From contig NZ_JXXV01000016.1 of assembly GCF_000967545.1 (NCBI RefSeq), forward strand, positions 372,001 to 436,000: 64,000 bases of DNA, in the 5' to 3' direction. The notes below the pieces were generated by a model. That model did no database searches. It saw nothing but the letters and a program-made list of their open reading frames with translations, and was not told where the DNA came from. Both the position numbers and the translations under genes were made by a program. Each line of letters starts with the position of its first letter. Within the stretch, counting starts at the first letter, position 1. This document shows, piece by piece, positions 8,834 through 18,126 of the stretch. This stretch comes from Vibrio galatheae. GTDB lineage: Bacteria > Pseudomonadota > Gammaproteobacteria > Enterobacterales > Vibrionaceae.

Positions 8834-9814
8834 CTATTCACTCAGTTCCACGACAAGGCTCATACCTAAGCGCAGGTTGCCAACAGATTCAACTGGACGC
8901 GCTTCGACTTCAAAAGTGCGCAAATCGAATCCTTGTGCGGCATCGGTCGAGCGCCAAGTCGCAAAATCACCCATTACATCGATGTGTGCCACTTTAAACA
9001 CCACCTGTTTGTCGAGCGCGGGTACAAAAGCAGAAAAAGTCTGACCTTTCTCGAAATGACGTAGCAAATCCTCGCGCACATTTAATACTGCCCACGAGTC
9101 ATTGGTATCGATCACTGTGACGACAGGGAAGCCTTGCGGCGCGAGTTCGCCACTTTTCAATAGCACTTGTGATACTTCGCCGTCAAACCAACTTTCGATA
9201 CGTGTATCTTCAGCGTACGCTTCGACTTCGGCCACAGCTCCCGCCGCCATGCGCGCTTTTTCTGCGGCAGCGAGTTTGGTTTCACTGCGCACGCCTTCTT
9301 GAGCCATCTGATACATTTGGAACGCGGCACTTTCCGTGTATTTCGCTGCATCCCACTGTGTTTTGGCTTCGTCACGTTTTTGTTCAGCAACCACGCCTTC
9401 GTTGTATAGGTTGTTGACTCTCAAATAGGTTTTTTCCATCAACGCAGAAGCAGCTTTGGCTTTTTGCCATTGATCTTTCGCTGCTTGAATTTGTTGAGTC
9501 CGCGCACCTTTTTCGGCTTCCAGTGCCAATGCTCCGGCGGCTTTTTCACCTGCTTTTGCTTGTTGCAGTTTGGCCTCAATCTCTGGACTATGGAGAGTAA
9601 ATACCAAATCACCCTTGTTAATTTGGTCACCGCTACGAACCAGCACTTGGTCAATTCTGCCCGGAACTTTAGAAGAGATACTGTATTGCTGAGATTCGAT
9701 TTGTCCTTGCAATCGAATCGGTTTCGGAAGATAGGCCTGATAGAAGCTGTAGCCAATCCAAGTTGCAACGCCTAATGCGACCGCCGTAGTTAAAATGGTT
9801 TTTGCATTTTTCAT
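8834..9814 (-). CDS. HlyD-family membrane fusion protein
   Basis: 326 residues: an N-terminal anchor helix (about 7-25), a biotinyl-lipoyl half-motif (SSKVPGRIDQVLVRSGDQINKG), a long Ala/Lys/Gln-rich coiled-coil hairpin (about 75-200) and a beta-barrel part ending LRLGMSLVVELSE. This is the periplasmic adaptor that joins inner-membrane exporters to TolC-type channels, similar to E. coli YhiI. It lies nine bases after the TolC-like gene. Confidence 0.9.
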   Translation of the reverse strand: MKNAKTILTTAVALGVATWIGYSFYQAYLPKPIRLQGQIESQQYSISSKVPGRIDQVLVRSGDQINKGDLVFTLHSPEIEAKLQQAKAGEKAAGALALEAEKGARTQQIQAAKDQWQKAKAASALMEKTYLRVNNLYNEGVVAEQKRDEAKTQWDAAKYTESAAFQMYQMAQEGVRSETKLAAAEKARMAAGAVAEVEAYAEDTRIESWFDGEVSQVLLKSGELAPQGFPVVTVIDTNDSWAVLNVREDLLRHFEKGQTFSAFVPALDKQVVFKVAHIDVMGDFATWRSTDAAQGFDLRTFEVEARPVESVGNLRLGMSLVVELSE

Positions 9815-9823
9815 CTGAAATCC

Positions 9824-11224
9824 TTAGTGACTCGAAATTGTAATAGCGTTGTGTTGATATTGACGAAATGCATCCATTTCATTTGATAGAGCCAGTAGCT
9901 TTGAAAGCGAAATCAAATAGTTAAAACTCGCCGCCGCTTTTTGAGTTTGCACGCTCGCAATGTAAAGCTGTGCATCAATGACATCTGTCGAGGTAGACAG
10001 ACCTTGCGAAAACGCTTTTTGACGTAAGTTGAGGTTCTCGTTGGCAAGTTCGATACTCGACTCCAGACCAAGAACTTCTTCCTGTGCTTGCTCTGCTTCA
10101 AGGTAAGTCTTTTGCACGAGTACAGAAAGGTCTTGCTTGGCCTGTGCTTTTAAAAAACGCACTTGTGAAACGGCGCTGTGCGCCGCTTTTACTTGGTCAG
10201 TGCGGCCAGAACTTTCAATAAGAGGAATATTGACCCCAACCCCAACCAACCAGTCAGGTTTTAGTTGGCTTGCCATAGAGTCGTCTTCATACAGGCTGTA
10301 GTCGCCGTATAGATACACCTCTGGGTAATACTTACCTTTCTCGGCTTTGATAAGGCTGTCTGCTTGTTTTTCTTTTGCTTCGAGTAATGCCAGTCCTGGA
10401 TAGGTGGCGAGTGTACGGTCAATAAACACATCTTGCGCAGGAAGAGTGTGATTGATGAATAGGCTGTCAGCGGGTTCGACGGTTGAATTTTGGTTAAGGA
10501 CCTGAGTCAGAGCGGCTTGGGCTATTTGTAAACTTCGTTGGGCTTTCTTGCGTTCAATCACAGCTTTGTCTAACGCCGATTCTGCTTGTAAACGCTCGAC
10601 GCGCGCAATCTGCCCTTGCTGCTCTAGCTTAACTGCGTTGTCTCTATGCTTAGTCAGACCTGTTTCGACCAGTTGACGTGTATTGACCACTTCTTGCGCC
10701 AATAGAACAGAAAAGTAATATTTGCTCAAATCTTCAAAACGGGCCTGAGTCTCCATCGCCAATTCGCTCTGCGCTTGCTCTTTGCGACCTTCGGCTGCAG
10801 ATTGCGCCGCGTTAATTCGGCCACCAGTGAAAATCGGCCAAACTGCACGAATGGATGAACTAAAAATGTCTCTCTCACTGATGGTGGATGTCACGCCGCC
10901 GAGACCAGCGAGCAGCTGATTAAATACTGGGCCGAGGTTAGGTAAGGTTTGTCCTGTGCTTTCAAATAGTTGGCTGCCTGATACGGTAATATCGGTGTCT
11001 AGCCGAGTGTAATTGGCGCCAAGTGTCAGTGAGGGCAGGTTAAGGTTATCGGTCGCGTCTTCGAGGTGCTCATAGCGTTCGACATTGGATCGCTGTGCGG
11101 CAAGTGAGTTGTTCTCTTGTTGAAGAACTTGCCATGCTTGGTCGAAGCTGATGGCTGCTGACTGAGAAAAAGGAGAATAAACGCTCAGACAACCAATTAG
11201 TAATGCGATCGGACGCAACGTCAT
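9824..11224 (-). CDS. TolC-family outer-membrane efflux protein
   Basis: 466 residues with a signal peptide (cleavage probably after SQSA at about residue 23) and two tandem OEP repeats of alpha-helical hairpins. Features include a first repeat ending around residue 230 and a second with PEVYLYGDYSLYE and LSTSTDVIDAQL, a standard TolC-family element. First gene of the four-gene efflux operon; it supplies the outer-membrane exit duct. A dyad-symmetric site lies 25 bases upstream of its start. Confidence 0.9.
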   Translation of the reverse strand: MTLRPIALLIGCLSVYSPFSQSAAISFDQAWQVLQQENNSLAAQRSNVERYEHLEDATDNLNLPSLTLGANYTRLDTDITVSGSQLFESTGQTLPNLGPVFNQLLAGLGGVTSTISERDIFSSSIRAVWPIFTGGRINAAQSAAEGRKEQAQSELAMETQARFEDLSKYYFSVLLAQEVVNTRQLVETGLTKHRDNAVKLEQQGQIARVERLQAESALDKAVIERKKAQRSLQIAQAALTQVLNQNSTVEPADSLFINHTLPAQDVFIDRTLATYPGLALLEAKEKQADSLIKAEKGKYYPEVYLYGDYSLYEDDSMASQLKPDWLVGVGVNIPLIESSGRTDQVKAAHSAVSQVRFLKAQAKQDLSVLVQKTYLEAEQAQEEVLGLESSIELANENLNLRQKAFSQGLSTSTDVIDAQLYIASVQTQKAAASFNYLISLSKLLALSNEMDAFRQYQHNAITISSH

Positions 11225-11248
11225 AGTGGAGTACTCTGCATGAAAAAT

Positions 11249-11264
11249 TAGAGTCTATACTCTA
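11249..11264 (-). promoter_or_regulatory. 16-bp dyad in the efflux-operon promoter region
   Basis: TAGAGT-CTAT-ACTCTA is a perfect inverted repeat (6-bp arms, 4-bp centre). On the minus strand it overlaps a possible -10 (TAGACT) placed 17 bases after TTGTAA, so it could be the operator of a repressor or MerR-type activator. No regulator gene is adjacent. Confidence 0.45.
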
Positions 11265-11305
11265 GCTGGTGTTGTTACAATCTTTCGAGATTAAAAAGCG
11301 CTTAG

Positions 11306-11340
11306 AAAAAGTAAAGCCAGTCGAGGTAACCGACTGGCTT
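11306..11340 (-). terminator. Rho-independent terminator of the tct operon
   Basis: Perfect 10-bp stem AAGCCAGTCG / CGACTGGCTT (11314-11323 and 11331-11340) with a 7-base loop; minus-strand transcription then enters TTTACTTTTTC. It lies 34 bases past the tctA stop. Confidence 0.88.
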
Positions 11341-11374
11341 AGGTGTAATTAAATTCAATCGCTTAAGGTGAAGG

Positions 11375-12901
11375 TTACTGTTTTAACTCTTTGGGTGTCG
11401 GTTTGAGCTTATGGATTAGTTTGACTAACACAGGACTAAACAACACCAGTACCGCCAACAGAGTAAATGTCATCGTAATGGGACGTTCCCACAAGAAGCT
11501 CAACTCACCGTCACTGATCATTAACGCGCGTCTTAAATTCTCTTCCATTAAGCCGCCGAGAATAAATCCAAGTAGCAGCGGGGCGAGGGGGAAGTTCGCC
11601 AGTCTTAGGGCGATCGCAGCCATCGCAATCAACAGCATGATAAAGACATCCATGGTATTGAAAGAGACTAAATAGACACCTGTGATAGAGAAGAACAGGA
11701 TCATAGGTAACAACACGGTTCTCGGTACTGCCAGAAGTTTCGAGATGTAGGGAATCAACGGCAAATTCAAAATCACCAGTACAATGTTGCCAAAATACAT
11801 GGAAATGATCACCGACCAAAACACATCTGGATGTTCGACAAACAGGCGTGGTCCTGGCTGAATACCGTAGGCGATGAGCGCACCAAGCATAATTGCCGTT
11901 GTCCCTGAACCTGGAATACCAAGTGTTAGAAGTGGCACAAATGACCCGCTTGATGCCGCGTTGTTGGCCGATTCGGGTGCAACAAGGCCGCGAATACTGC
12001 CTTTACCGAACTCTTCTCTTTTGTCTTTTGGCGCAAGGTTGCGTTCCATACCATAGCTTAGAAAAGCGGCAATGGTGGCCCCAGCGCCGGGTAGAACACC
12101 GGTAAAGAAGCCTAAGATTGACGAGCGTATAGAGACGGGCGCCACTTCGCGCACTTCCTCTCGGGTAACTTTCATGCTGCCAATATTGTTCATTTTATCT
12201 TGTTCATCAGAACGAGTGTCGCTGTCGGGTTTCAAGATCCCCATCAGTGTTTCACCTAGCGCAAAAGTCGCCATTGCCAACAACAAGAAACTGAAGCCGT
12301 CCATTAGGTCAGTTAAGCCAAACGTAAAGCGCTCTACGCCGACACCTTTGTCGATGCCCACGGTGGAAAGCATCAGACCAAGAATGGTCATCATCCACGC
12401 TTTAATCACTTGCCCTTTACCTGCGAAAGCCGCAACCGCTGATAAGCCTAGTAGCATTAAGGCGAAATAGTCAGAAGACTGAAAGCTCAGCGAGACATTG
12501 GCCAAGGCTGGCGCAGCAACGAGCAACATAATCGCAGACAGCGTACCACCCGTGAACGAAGAGTAAGCGGCTAGAGCCAATGCTTTGCCTGCTTGGCCTT
12601 TTTGCGCCATAGGGTAACCGTCAAAAGCAGTCACTACAGTTGAAGAACAACCCGGAGCGTTGATCAAAATTGAAGACGTTGAGCCTCCGAATACGGCGCC
12701 ATAATAAACGCCAGCCATTAGAATCAAACCCGAAGATGGCTCCAAGCCATAAGTGATAGGGATCATTAGTGCGATCGCTGAAATCGGGCCAAGTCCGGGT
12801 AACATGCCGATAAATGTACCGACGAAACAGCCGACGATCACCATCATGATATTCATTGGCATCACGGCGGTCGACAGACCTTGTAGAATTCCATCCAACA
12901 T
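11375..12901 (-). CDS. tctA: Tripartite tricarboxylate transporter large permease TctA
   Basis: 508 residues with about a dozen hydrophobic segments. TctA-family elements include FIGMLPGLGPISAIALMIP near the N-terminus, GGSTSSILINAPG, a second GVLPGAGATIAAFLSY and TLGIPGSGTTA, the repeated Gly-rich loops of the two halves. It is the large membrane subunit of a sodium- or proton-driven, binding-protein-dependent carboxylate importer (TTT family). Last gene of tctC-tctB-tctA, followed by a strong terminator. Substrate (citrate, tartrate, terephthalate or another carboxylate) cannot be read from the sequence. Confidence 0.95.
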   Translation of the reverse strand: MLDGILQGLSTAVMPMNIMMVIVGCFVGTFIGMLPGLGPISAIALMIPITYGLEPSSGLILMAGVYYGAVFGGSTSSILINAPGCSSTVVTAFDGYPMAQKGQAGKALALAAYSSFTGGTLSAIMLLVAAPALANVSLSFQSSDYFALMLLGLSAVAAFAGKGQVIKAWMMTILGLMLSTVGIDKGVGVERFTFGLTDLMDGFSFLLLAMATFALGETLMGILKPDSDTRSDEQDKMNNIGSMKVTREEVREVAPVSIRSSILGFFTGVLPGAGATIAAFLSYGMERNLAPKDKREEFGKGSIRGLVAPESANNAASSGSFVPLLTLGIPGSGTTAIMLGALIAYGIQPGPRLFVEHPDVFWSVIISMYFGNIVLVILNLPLIPYISKLLAVPRTVLLPMILFFSITGVYLVSFNTMDVFIMLLIAMAAIALRLANFPLAPLLLGFILGGLMEENLRRALMISDGELSFLWERPITMTFTLLAVLVLFSPVLVKLIHKLKPTPKELKQ

Positions 12902-12918
12902 AATGTTAATTCCTTAAA

Positions 12919-13437
12919 TTACGACCACATGGTGAAGATAACGCCCGGCTCTAAGTAGATATCGAGCCCTTGGGTAAGCAGTAGATAGAAGGCGATGACA
13001 AAGGGGAATGAAGCGCCGAATAACACTTTCTTGCGACGTTCACCAAGGAGGTAAAAGCCAGCGAGTAAGAACAACCCAGTTGCAAGCACGAAGCCGATGT
13101 AGGTTAAACCGACGCCATATAACGCCATCAACAGCAGAAAACCGATCAGCAGTTTCCAGTTAAACTCGATCACTGCACCGCTTTTGCTATCCGGTTGACC
13201 CGTGACTAAAAGCATCAGAGCCAGTGCGATACCAATAAAGGTTAACAGTGTCGGCAGTGTGCGTGCTGTAAAGGGTTCGTATTCATCTCCGGGAAAGAGT
13301 GGAATTTGAGTAGTCTGGTAGCCGTAGCATAGGCAGACCAGCAAAAAAATCATCGCGCCAACACGGTCGCGACAGAGTAAATTCTCTTTTGAGAACAAGT
13401 TACCTTTTGTGATTGAGTTTGTTGGCAAGTCCGACAT
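12919..13437 (-). CDS. tctB: Tripartite tricarboxylate transporter small permease TctB
   Basis: 172 residues from ATG 13437, chosen because GGAG lies at a proper distance upstream; the frame is open to 13479 but without a comparable ribosome site. Four membrane spans and the short PGDEYEPFTARTLP loop are typical of TctB. It sits 17 bases before tctA. The gap to tctC contains several nested RNA hairpins that may set the ratio of binding protein to permease. Confidence 0.88.
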   Translation of the reverse strand: MSDLPTNSITKGNLFSKENLLCRDRVGAMIFLLVCLCYGYQTTQIPLFPGDEYEPFTARTLPTLLTFIGIALALMLLVTGQPDSKSGAVIEFNWKLLIGFLLLMALYGVGLTYIGFVLATGLFLLAGFYLLGERRKKVLFGASFPFVIAFYLLLTQGLDIYLEPGVIFTMWS

Positions 13438-13470
13438 ATCCAACTCCATTTGCCTTTCAGGTAAGAAAAA

Positions 13471-13621
13471 GCCGTACATGAGAGTTAATGAGCATGTTTC
13501 ACCAACAAATAAGCCTTTTGCTGCTAATCAAGAAGGCTCGCTGTTTAATCATTAAACAGAGGAGATTGTGTAGTTTGCTCATGTACGGCAAAAGGAGATG
13601 AGAGTGGCAGACCACTCTCAT
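13471..13621 (-). repeat. Nested inverted repeats between tctC and tctB
   Basis: Four pairs of arms: ATGAGAGTGG/CCACTCTCAT with a 4-base loop (13598-13607, 13612-13621); a long-range 12-bp pair GCCGTACATGAG (13471-13482) / CTCATGTACGGC (13578-13589); and enclosed in it CTGTTTAAT/ATTAAACAG with a one-base centre (13541-13559) and AGCCTT/AAGGCT (13512-13538). In the transcript this would fold as a hairpin followed by a branched stem ending just before the tctB ribosome site. Likely an intercistronic attenuator or mRNA-stability element. Confidence 0.65.
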
Positions 13622-13636
13622 TGATTGTTGTCGTCT

Positions 13637-14608
13637 TTACTTGAGGAAACCAAGTTCACGCATTAGGTCACCCATTTGCTTCTCTTGATCTTCTAGGAAA
13701 GCGTAAAACTCTTTGTCTGCTTTGTAGTTATCGATCCAGCCATTGCGGTCACGAACCACTTGCCATTCATCTGTTTTGTACATCTTAGTCAGCGCAGCGT
13801 TCCATTCATCAATCTTTTCTTGACTTGCACCCGGTGCAGCGAAGAATCCACGCCAGTTAGCGAAGACGGTTTCATTGCCGTATTCCGTCAATGTTGGAAT
13901 ATCTGGTGCCGCTTCTAAACGTTTCGGTGCTGTGACGGCAAGAATCTTAACCTGACCAGACTTTGACATTTCTAGCACTTCACCAAGACCAGTTGACAGC
14001 AGTTGTGTTTCACCAGAAAGCAGTGCCGCCATGGCTTTTCCGCCTGCATCATAAGCAATGTAACGAACTTTCTTGGCATCAAAACCTTCGCCTTTAAATG
14101 CGGCGGCGACCACTAAGTGATCCATACTGCCGCGTGCCGAACCACCCGCGATCTTGACTTTACGTGGTTCAGACTCGAAGTCTTTGACGACGTCTTCCCA
14201 CGTGTTGTAGCCCGAGTCTACTGAAGTCACGATTGCACCGTAGTCAGCAATGGTTGCGGCCACTGGTGTAAGGTCGCGGAAAGATTGCGGGAAGATACCC
14301 GTCAGCGAGCGTACAACGATAGGGGTCGAGTTGACCATTAGGGTGTCTTCTTGACGTTCAGCGGTTTCAATCAGATGAGCGATTGCTTTACCGCCACCGC
14401 CACCAGATAAGTTTTGGAAAGAGACGTTGTCGACGATGTCAGATTTCACTAACACATCGCCTGTACCACGAGCGGTCATGTCCCAACCGCCGCCAGCGCC
14501 TCCAGGAATCAAAAAGTGGATTTTCTCTACATCAGCTGCCAGAGCGTTAAAAGAAAAAGACGCAGCGATGATAGATGCAGCTAGGGTTGGTTTGAATACC
14601 TTAAACAT
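13637..14608 (-). CDS. tctC: Tripartite tricarboxylate transporter binding protein TctC
   Basis: 323 residues with a signal peptide (cleavage probably after ALA at about residue 24). The mature start EKIHFLIPGGAGGGWDMTAR is the ligand-loop signature of the TctC/BugT binding proteins, followed by NLSGGGGGKA and IAGGSARGSMDHL. It captures a carboxylate in the periplasm for TctAB. First gene of the operon; RBS GGAACG precedes the ATG. No TctDE-type two-component genes are in the window. Confidence 0.95.
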   Translation of the reverse strand: MFKVFKPTLAASIIAASFSFNALAADVEKIHFLIPGGAGGGWDMTARGTGDVLVKSDIVDNVSFQNLSGGGGGKAIAHLIETAERQEDTLMVNSTPIVVRSLTGIFPQSFRDLTPVAATIADYGAIVTSVDSGYNTWEDVVKDFESEPRKVKIAGGSARGSMDHLVVAAAFKGEGFDAKKVRYIAYDAGGKAMAALLSGETQLLSTGLGEVLEMSKSGQVKILAVTAPKRLEAAPDIPTLTEYGNETVFANWRGFFAAPGASQEKIDEWNAALTKMYKTDEWQVVRDRNGWIDNYKADKEFYAFLEDQEKQMGDLMRELGFLK

Positions 14609-14982
14609 GATTCACGTTCCTTATGTAGGGCATATTCTTCTTTGAGAACACACTTATTGTTATTTACTCTCCACTGAGCGGAGTAATCCCATCAGTGGAT
14701 GTATCTAAGGTTAATGATGTGTTAAATCCATGTCTGCAATACGTTGATAAAAAGAATATTGTTCATTGTGAGGATTTTGTTCATAAAGTTCACAAGCGAC
14801 ATTAAGCTTCTATATTACGAACGGTGCTGCGTATCTCAGTTATGAGCAATAAATGTAAAAGTTGCTCTCATTTAGCGCTAATAACTAGCAATTTGAGGAT
14901 TCCATTCAAATACTTAATTGAGAATTAATTACTTAATACAACACATGTTCGCTATGTCTTGGTCATTAGGGGACTTTAAGCA
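14609..14982. other. Divergent intergenic region tctC / HD-GYP gene
   Basis: 374 bases, A+T-rich, with no gene. It must hold the promoters of both flanking transcripts. TTGTTCAT occurs twice 18 bp apart (14759-14766 and 14777-14784), with a related GTTCAC at 14788; this could be a direct-repeat operator upstream of tctC, but I cannot assign a factor. Confidence 0.4.
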
Positions 14983-17900
14983 ATGAAAAGCGATTTACGT
15001 CTGGCTAGGAAGTTCTCCATACAGTTTACTGTGGGAACGATGTTTTTATTGGCAACTCTATTTACCGCTACGTGTGCGATTGGCTTGCAATACTATTTCG
15101 GTAAGAAACTGTCTGAAGAAAATGTATTAGCGAAGTTAACCACTGCGTCGTCAGATATTGGTTCGTACTTCGAACTGGTTGATAAAAATGCCACTAAAAG
15201 CGTTCAACTGCTGCAAAAAGTGACAAATTCGAGCGAAAACTCACTGTCTGAGCGAGAAATACGCGACATTTTTACCTTAATTCTAACCGACAATCCTCTG
15301 TTCTATAGCCTTTATTATGGCCAAGATAATGATGATTTTTTTCAAGTCATTAATTTGGAATCGTCTCCCATAGTGCGTGAAAAGATCTCTGCAGCGGAGA
15401 GTGATCGCTGGGTGGTGATTAAAATCTCTGGGGATAAGCGTCAGCGCACACGAATCAACGAATACTACACCGCCGACTTTACACTGAGCAAAAAAACATC
15501 CGAGATCAGTAACTACTTTCCAACCCAACGACCTTGGTACTCAGTAACGCAGCACCAGCAGATTGCTAAAACCGAACCTTACCTTTTCCAGCACCTTAAG
15601 ATTACCGGACAAACTTATTCAATTCGTACCAATGATGGTGTCATTGGTGTCGATATTGTTCACTCAGCGATGAAGCAGAAAATGGCCCCTGCGCAAATGG
15701 GGTTGGCATCGGATAGTGGCACGGAATCTTTTGTTTTCAATCGTGCAGGTGAGGTGATCGCAGCCAATGCGCGCCTGCTTGATGATATTACTATCCCTAG
15801 CTCGCAGCCGTTGCAACTTGCTCAGTCAGAATTGGCACTTCTAGATAATGTCGGATCACTTAAGGTCTCGAATCAAAACGATTGGGGGCCCTATGACTAT
15901 GCGCAATCTGGTCAGCCTAAAGGCTATGCGATTGACGTATTGGAGTTGATCTCTCAGATGACCGGACTCACGCTCGAATTTGTTAATGGATTTGATTCTG
16001 CCACTCTCGCGGAGATGTATCGCAATGGCGACATTGATGTCTTACAGTCTGTAGTCGACACGGAGTCGGTCAATGGCGCGAGAAGTGACCCGATGTTTTT
16101 TGGTCAGTTGGCGGTGGCATCTCACAATAACCAGTTGGTGGAATCGCTCAGCGAGTTGTCCGCCAAGCAGGTAGGGGTCGTCGGTGGCTATGGTATGAAG
16201 TCTTGGTTGCTAAATCGACAGCCGAACTTAAATATTGTTGAACTCTCAAGTTTAGATGAGGCGAAACAGCGACTTTCTGAGCAAAAAATCGATTACATTA
16301 TAGATACTTATCATACCTTGCTCGAGCTAAACGAGTTTCCTAAAGATAAGCCAGTGTCGATTTCATCACTTAATGATACCGAGACATTAGCATTTCATTT
16401 GTATATGAAGAGTGAAAACCGAGCGCTGGTTGATGTGATCGATCGAGCGCTAGCCGCGATCACGGATTCTCAGCGCGCAGTCTTACAACAAAAATGGCTC
16501 GACTCACAACAGTGGCGGGGAACTTATGTCCCTTATCCTGAAGTGATTGAATTGGCGCAGAATCCGGCACTGCATAACAGGATGATTGAGTTCGATAGGC
16601 AAGGTAAAGGGTATTTTATGTATGTCAGCCCAATGCTGTCAGCGCAAGATCATCTTGAATACTTCGCAGTCGTGTTTCCCGCCGATATCATTTTTACGCA
16701 AATTTGGCCGAGGTTGTTAACCTCTATCGTGTTGTCGATATTAATCATGTTAGGGCTGCTTCCATTAGCGTGGCGTTTCAGCTCGCCAATCGTTGCTCCG
16801 ATTCGAGCATTAAGACAAGAGACCAAAGCCATTCGCGAGCGGCGTTACAATGAGGTGACTCTGGTTAACACGCGTATCAAAGAAGTGTCAGAGCTGTCTG
16901 AGTCGATTGCGCTAATGGGCGCAGAGCTGAAGCAACATGAAAAGCAGCAAGAAGAGTTTGTTGAGTCATTCATTAAGCTGATTGCACAAGCGATCGATGA
17001 CAAATCTCCTTATACCGCTGGGCATTGTAATCGCGTTCCTGAACTCGGTCTGATGCTGGCACAAGCGGTAGAAGAGTGTCAGTACGGTAAGTTTAAGGAT
17101 TTCCGCTTCAACAATGATGACGAAAGGAGGGAGTTCAGAATTGCAGCATGGTTACATGATTGTGGCAAGATCACTACGCCTGAGCATATTGTCGATAAAG
17201 GCACTAAGCTTGAAGCCATTTACAATCGCATTCACGAAATACGTATGCGCTTTGAAGTTCTGTGGCGTGACGCTGAAATAGAGTTTTTGACCTCACAGCT
17301 AAACCAATCCAAAGACAAGCAACAAGCGAAGAATGAGCTTGAGTCAATGAGGAGTACGTTACAGGAAGAGTTTGAGTTTGTTGCTCGTGCCAATGTGGGC
17401 GGTGAGTTTATGAGCCAGGAAGACATCGATCGGATAAAACAGATTAGTGAGAGAACCTGGCAACGGCATTTTGATGACTGTATTGGGCTCTCGCCGTTGG
17501 AAAACTTGAGCCAGTCAAAGCAATCAGTCACGTTACCTACTACAGAACGGCTGCTGTCGGACAAGCCGGAACACATACATCAGCGGGTGCGTCCTTTGGA
17601 GTTTGACGAGAAATTTGGCATAAATGTCGAAGTCCCGCGCTATCAATACAATCTCGGCGAAGTGTATAACCTGTCGATCTCACGCGGTACGTTAACTGCT
17701 GAGGATCGATTCAAGATTAACGAGCACATGATCAGCGGGATAAAAATGCTGGAAGCCTTGCCGTTTCCTAAAGAGTTGAGCCGTGTTCCGCGCTACGCCT
17801 CAACGCATCATGAAACTCTGAAAGGCACTGGATACCCGAGAAAACTCACAGGTGAAGATCTCTCTATTCCAGAACGAGTGCTGGTTATTGCCGACATCTT

Positions 17901-18126
17901 TGAAGCCCTCACTGCGGCAGACCGGCCGTACAAAAAAGCGAAGCCTATCAGTGTCGCTATCGATATTCTACACAAGATGGCGTTGGATGATCACGTCGAC
18001 AAAGAGCTCTTTACCCTGTTTCTGCAAAGCGGGGTCTATCTACAATACGCAAAAGCCTATTTACCAGAGAGCCAAATTGATGATGTGGATATCAGTCAGT
18101 ATTTAACCGAGAATGAAAATGGTTAG
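14983..18126 (+). CDS. HD-GYP c-di-GMP phosphodiesterase with Cache-like and solute-binding sensor domains
   Basis: 1047 residues. Order: membrane span (about 18-37), a periplasmic Cache-like region (about 45-270), an SBP_bac_3-type solute-binding domain (about 290-510; YAIDVLELISQMTGL, NGDIDVLQSVVDTE), a second span (about 573-597), HAMP-like linker, then HD-GYP. The HD pair is in AAWLHDCGKITTPEHI (about 718-732), and HHE plus GTGYP at about 941-953, so the catalytic residues of an active HD-GYP phosphodiesterase are present. About 200 residues, partly helical, are inserted between HD and GYP, longer than usual. It probably hydrolyses c-di-GMP in response to a small periplasmic ligand. The last 35 bases overlap the convergent kinase gene. 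Confidence 0.92.
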   Translation: MKSDLRLARKFSIQFTVGTMFLLATLFTATCAIGLQYYFGKKLSEENVLAKLTTASSDIGSYFELVDKNATKSVQLLQKVTNSSENSLSEREIRDIFTLILTDNPLFYSLYYGQDNDDFFQVINLESSPIVREKISAAESDRWVVIKISGDKRQRTRINEYYTADFTLSKKTSEISNYFPTQRPWYSVTQHQQIAKTEPYLFQHLKITGQTYSIRTNDGVIGVDIVHSAMKQKMAPAQMGLASDSGTESFVFNRAGEVIAANARLLDDITIPSSQPLQLAQSELALLDNVGSLKVSNQNDWGPYDYAQSGQPKGYAIDVLELISQMTGLTLEFVNGFDSATLAEMYRNGDIDVLQSVVDTESVNGARSDPMFFGQLAVASHNNQLVESLSELSAKQVGVVGGYGMKSWLLNRQPNLNIVELSSLDEAKQRLSEQKIDYIIDTYHTLLELNEFPKDKPVSISSLNDTETLAFHLYMKSENRALVDVIDRALAAITDSQRAVLQQKWLDSQQWRGTYVPYPEVIELAQNPALHNRMIEFDRQGKGYFMYVSPMLSAQDHLEYFAVVFPADIIFTQIWPRLLTSIVLSILIMLGLLPLAWRFSSPIVAPIRALRQETKAIRERRYNEVTLVNTRIKEVSELSESIALMGAELKQHEKQQEEFVESFIKLIAQAIDDKSPYTAGHCNRVPELGLMLAQAVEECQYGKFKDFRFNNDDERREFRIAAWLHDCGKITTPEHIVDKGTKLEAIYNRIHEIRMRFEVLWRDAEIEFLTSQLNQSKDKQQAKNELESMRSTLQEEFEFVARANVGGEFMSQEDIDRIKQISERTWQRHFDDCIGLSPLENLSQSKQSVTLPTTERLLSDKPEHIHQRVRPLEFDEKFGINVEVPRYQYNLGEVYNLSISRGTLTAEDRFKINEHMISGIKMLEALPFPKELSRVPRYASTHHETLKGTGYPRKLTGEDLSIPERVLVIADIFEALTAADRPYKKAKPISVAIDILHKMALDDHVDKELFTLFLQSGVYLQYAKAYLPESQIDDVDISQYLTENENG

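Noticed and set aside
12072-12470. 132-codon plus-strand frame inside tctA
   Set aside because: Antisense shadow of a well-conserved membrane gene; no ribosome site.
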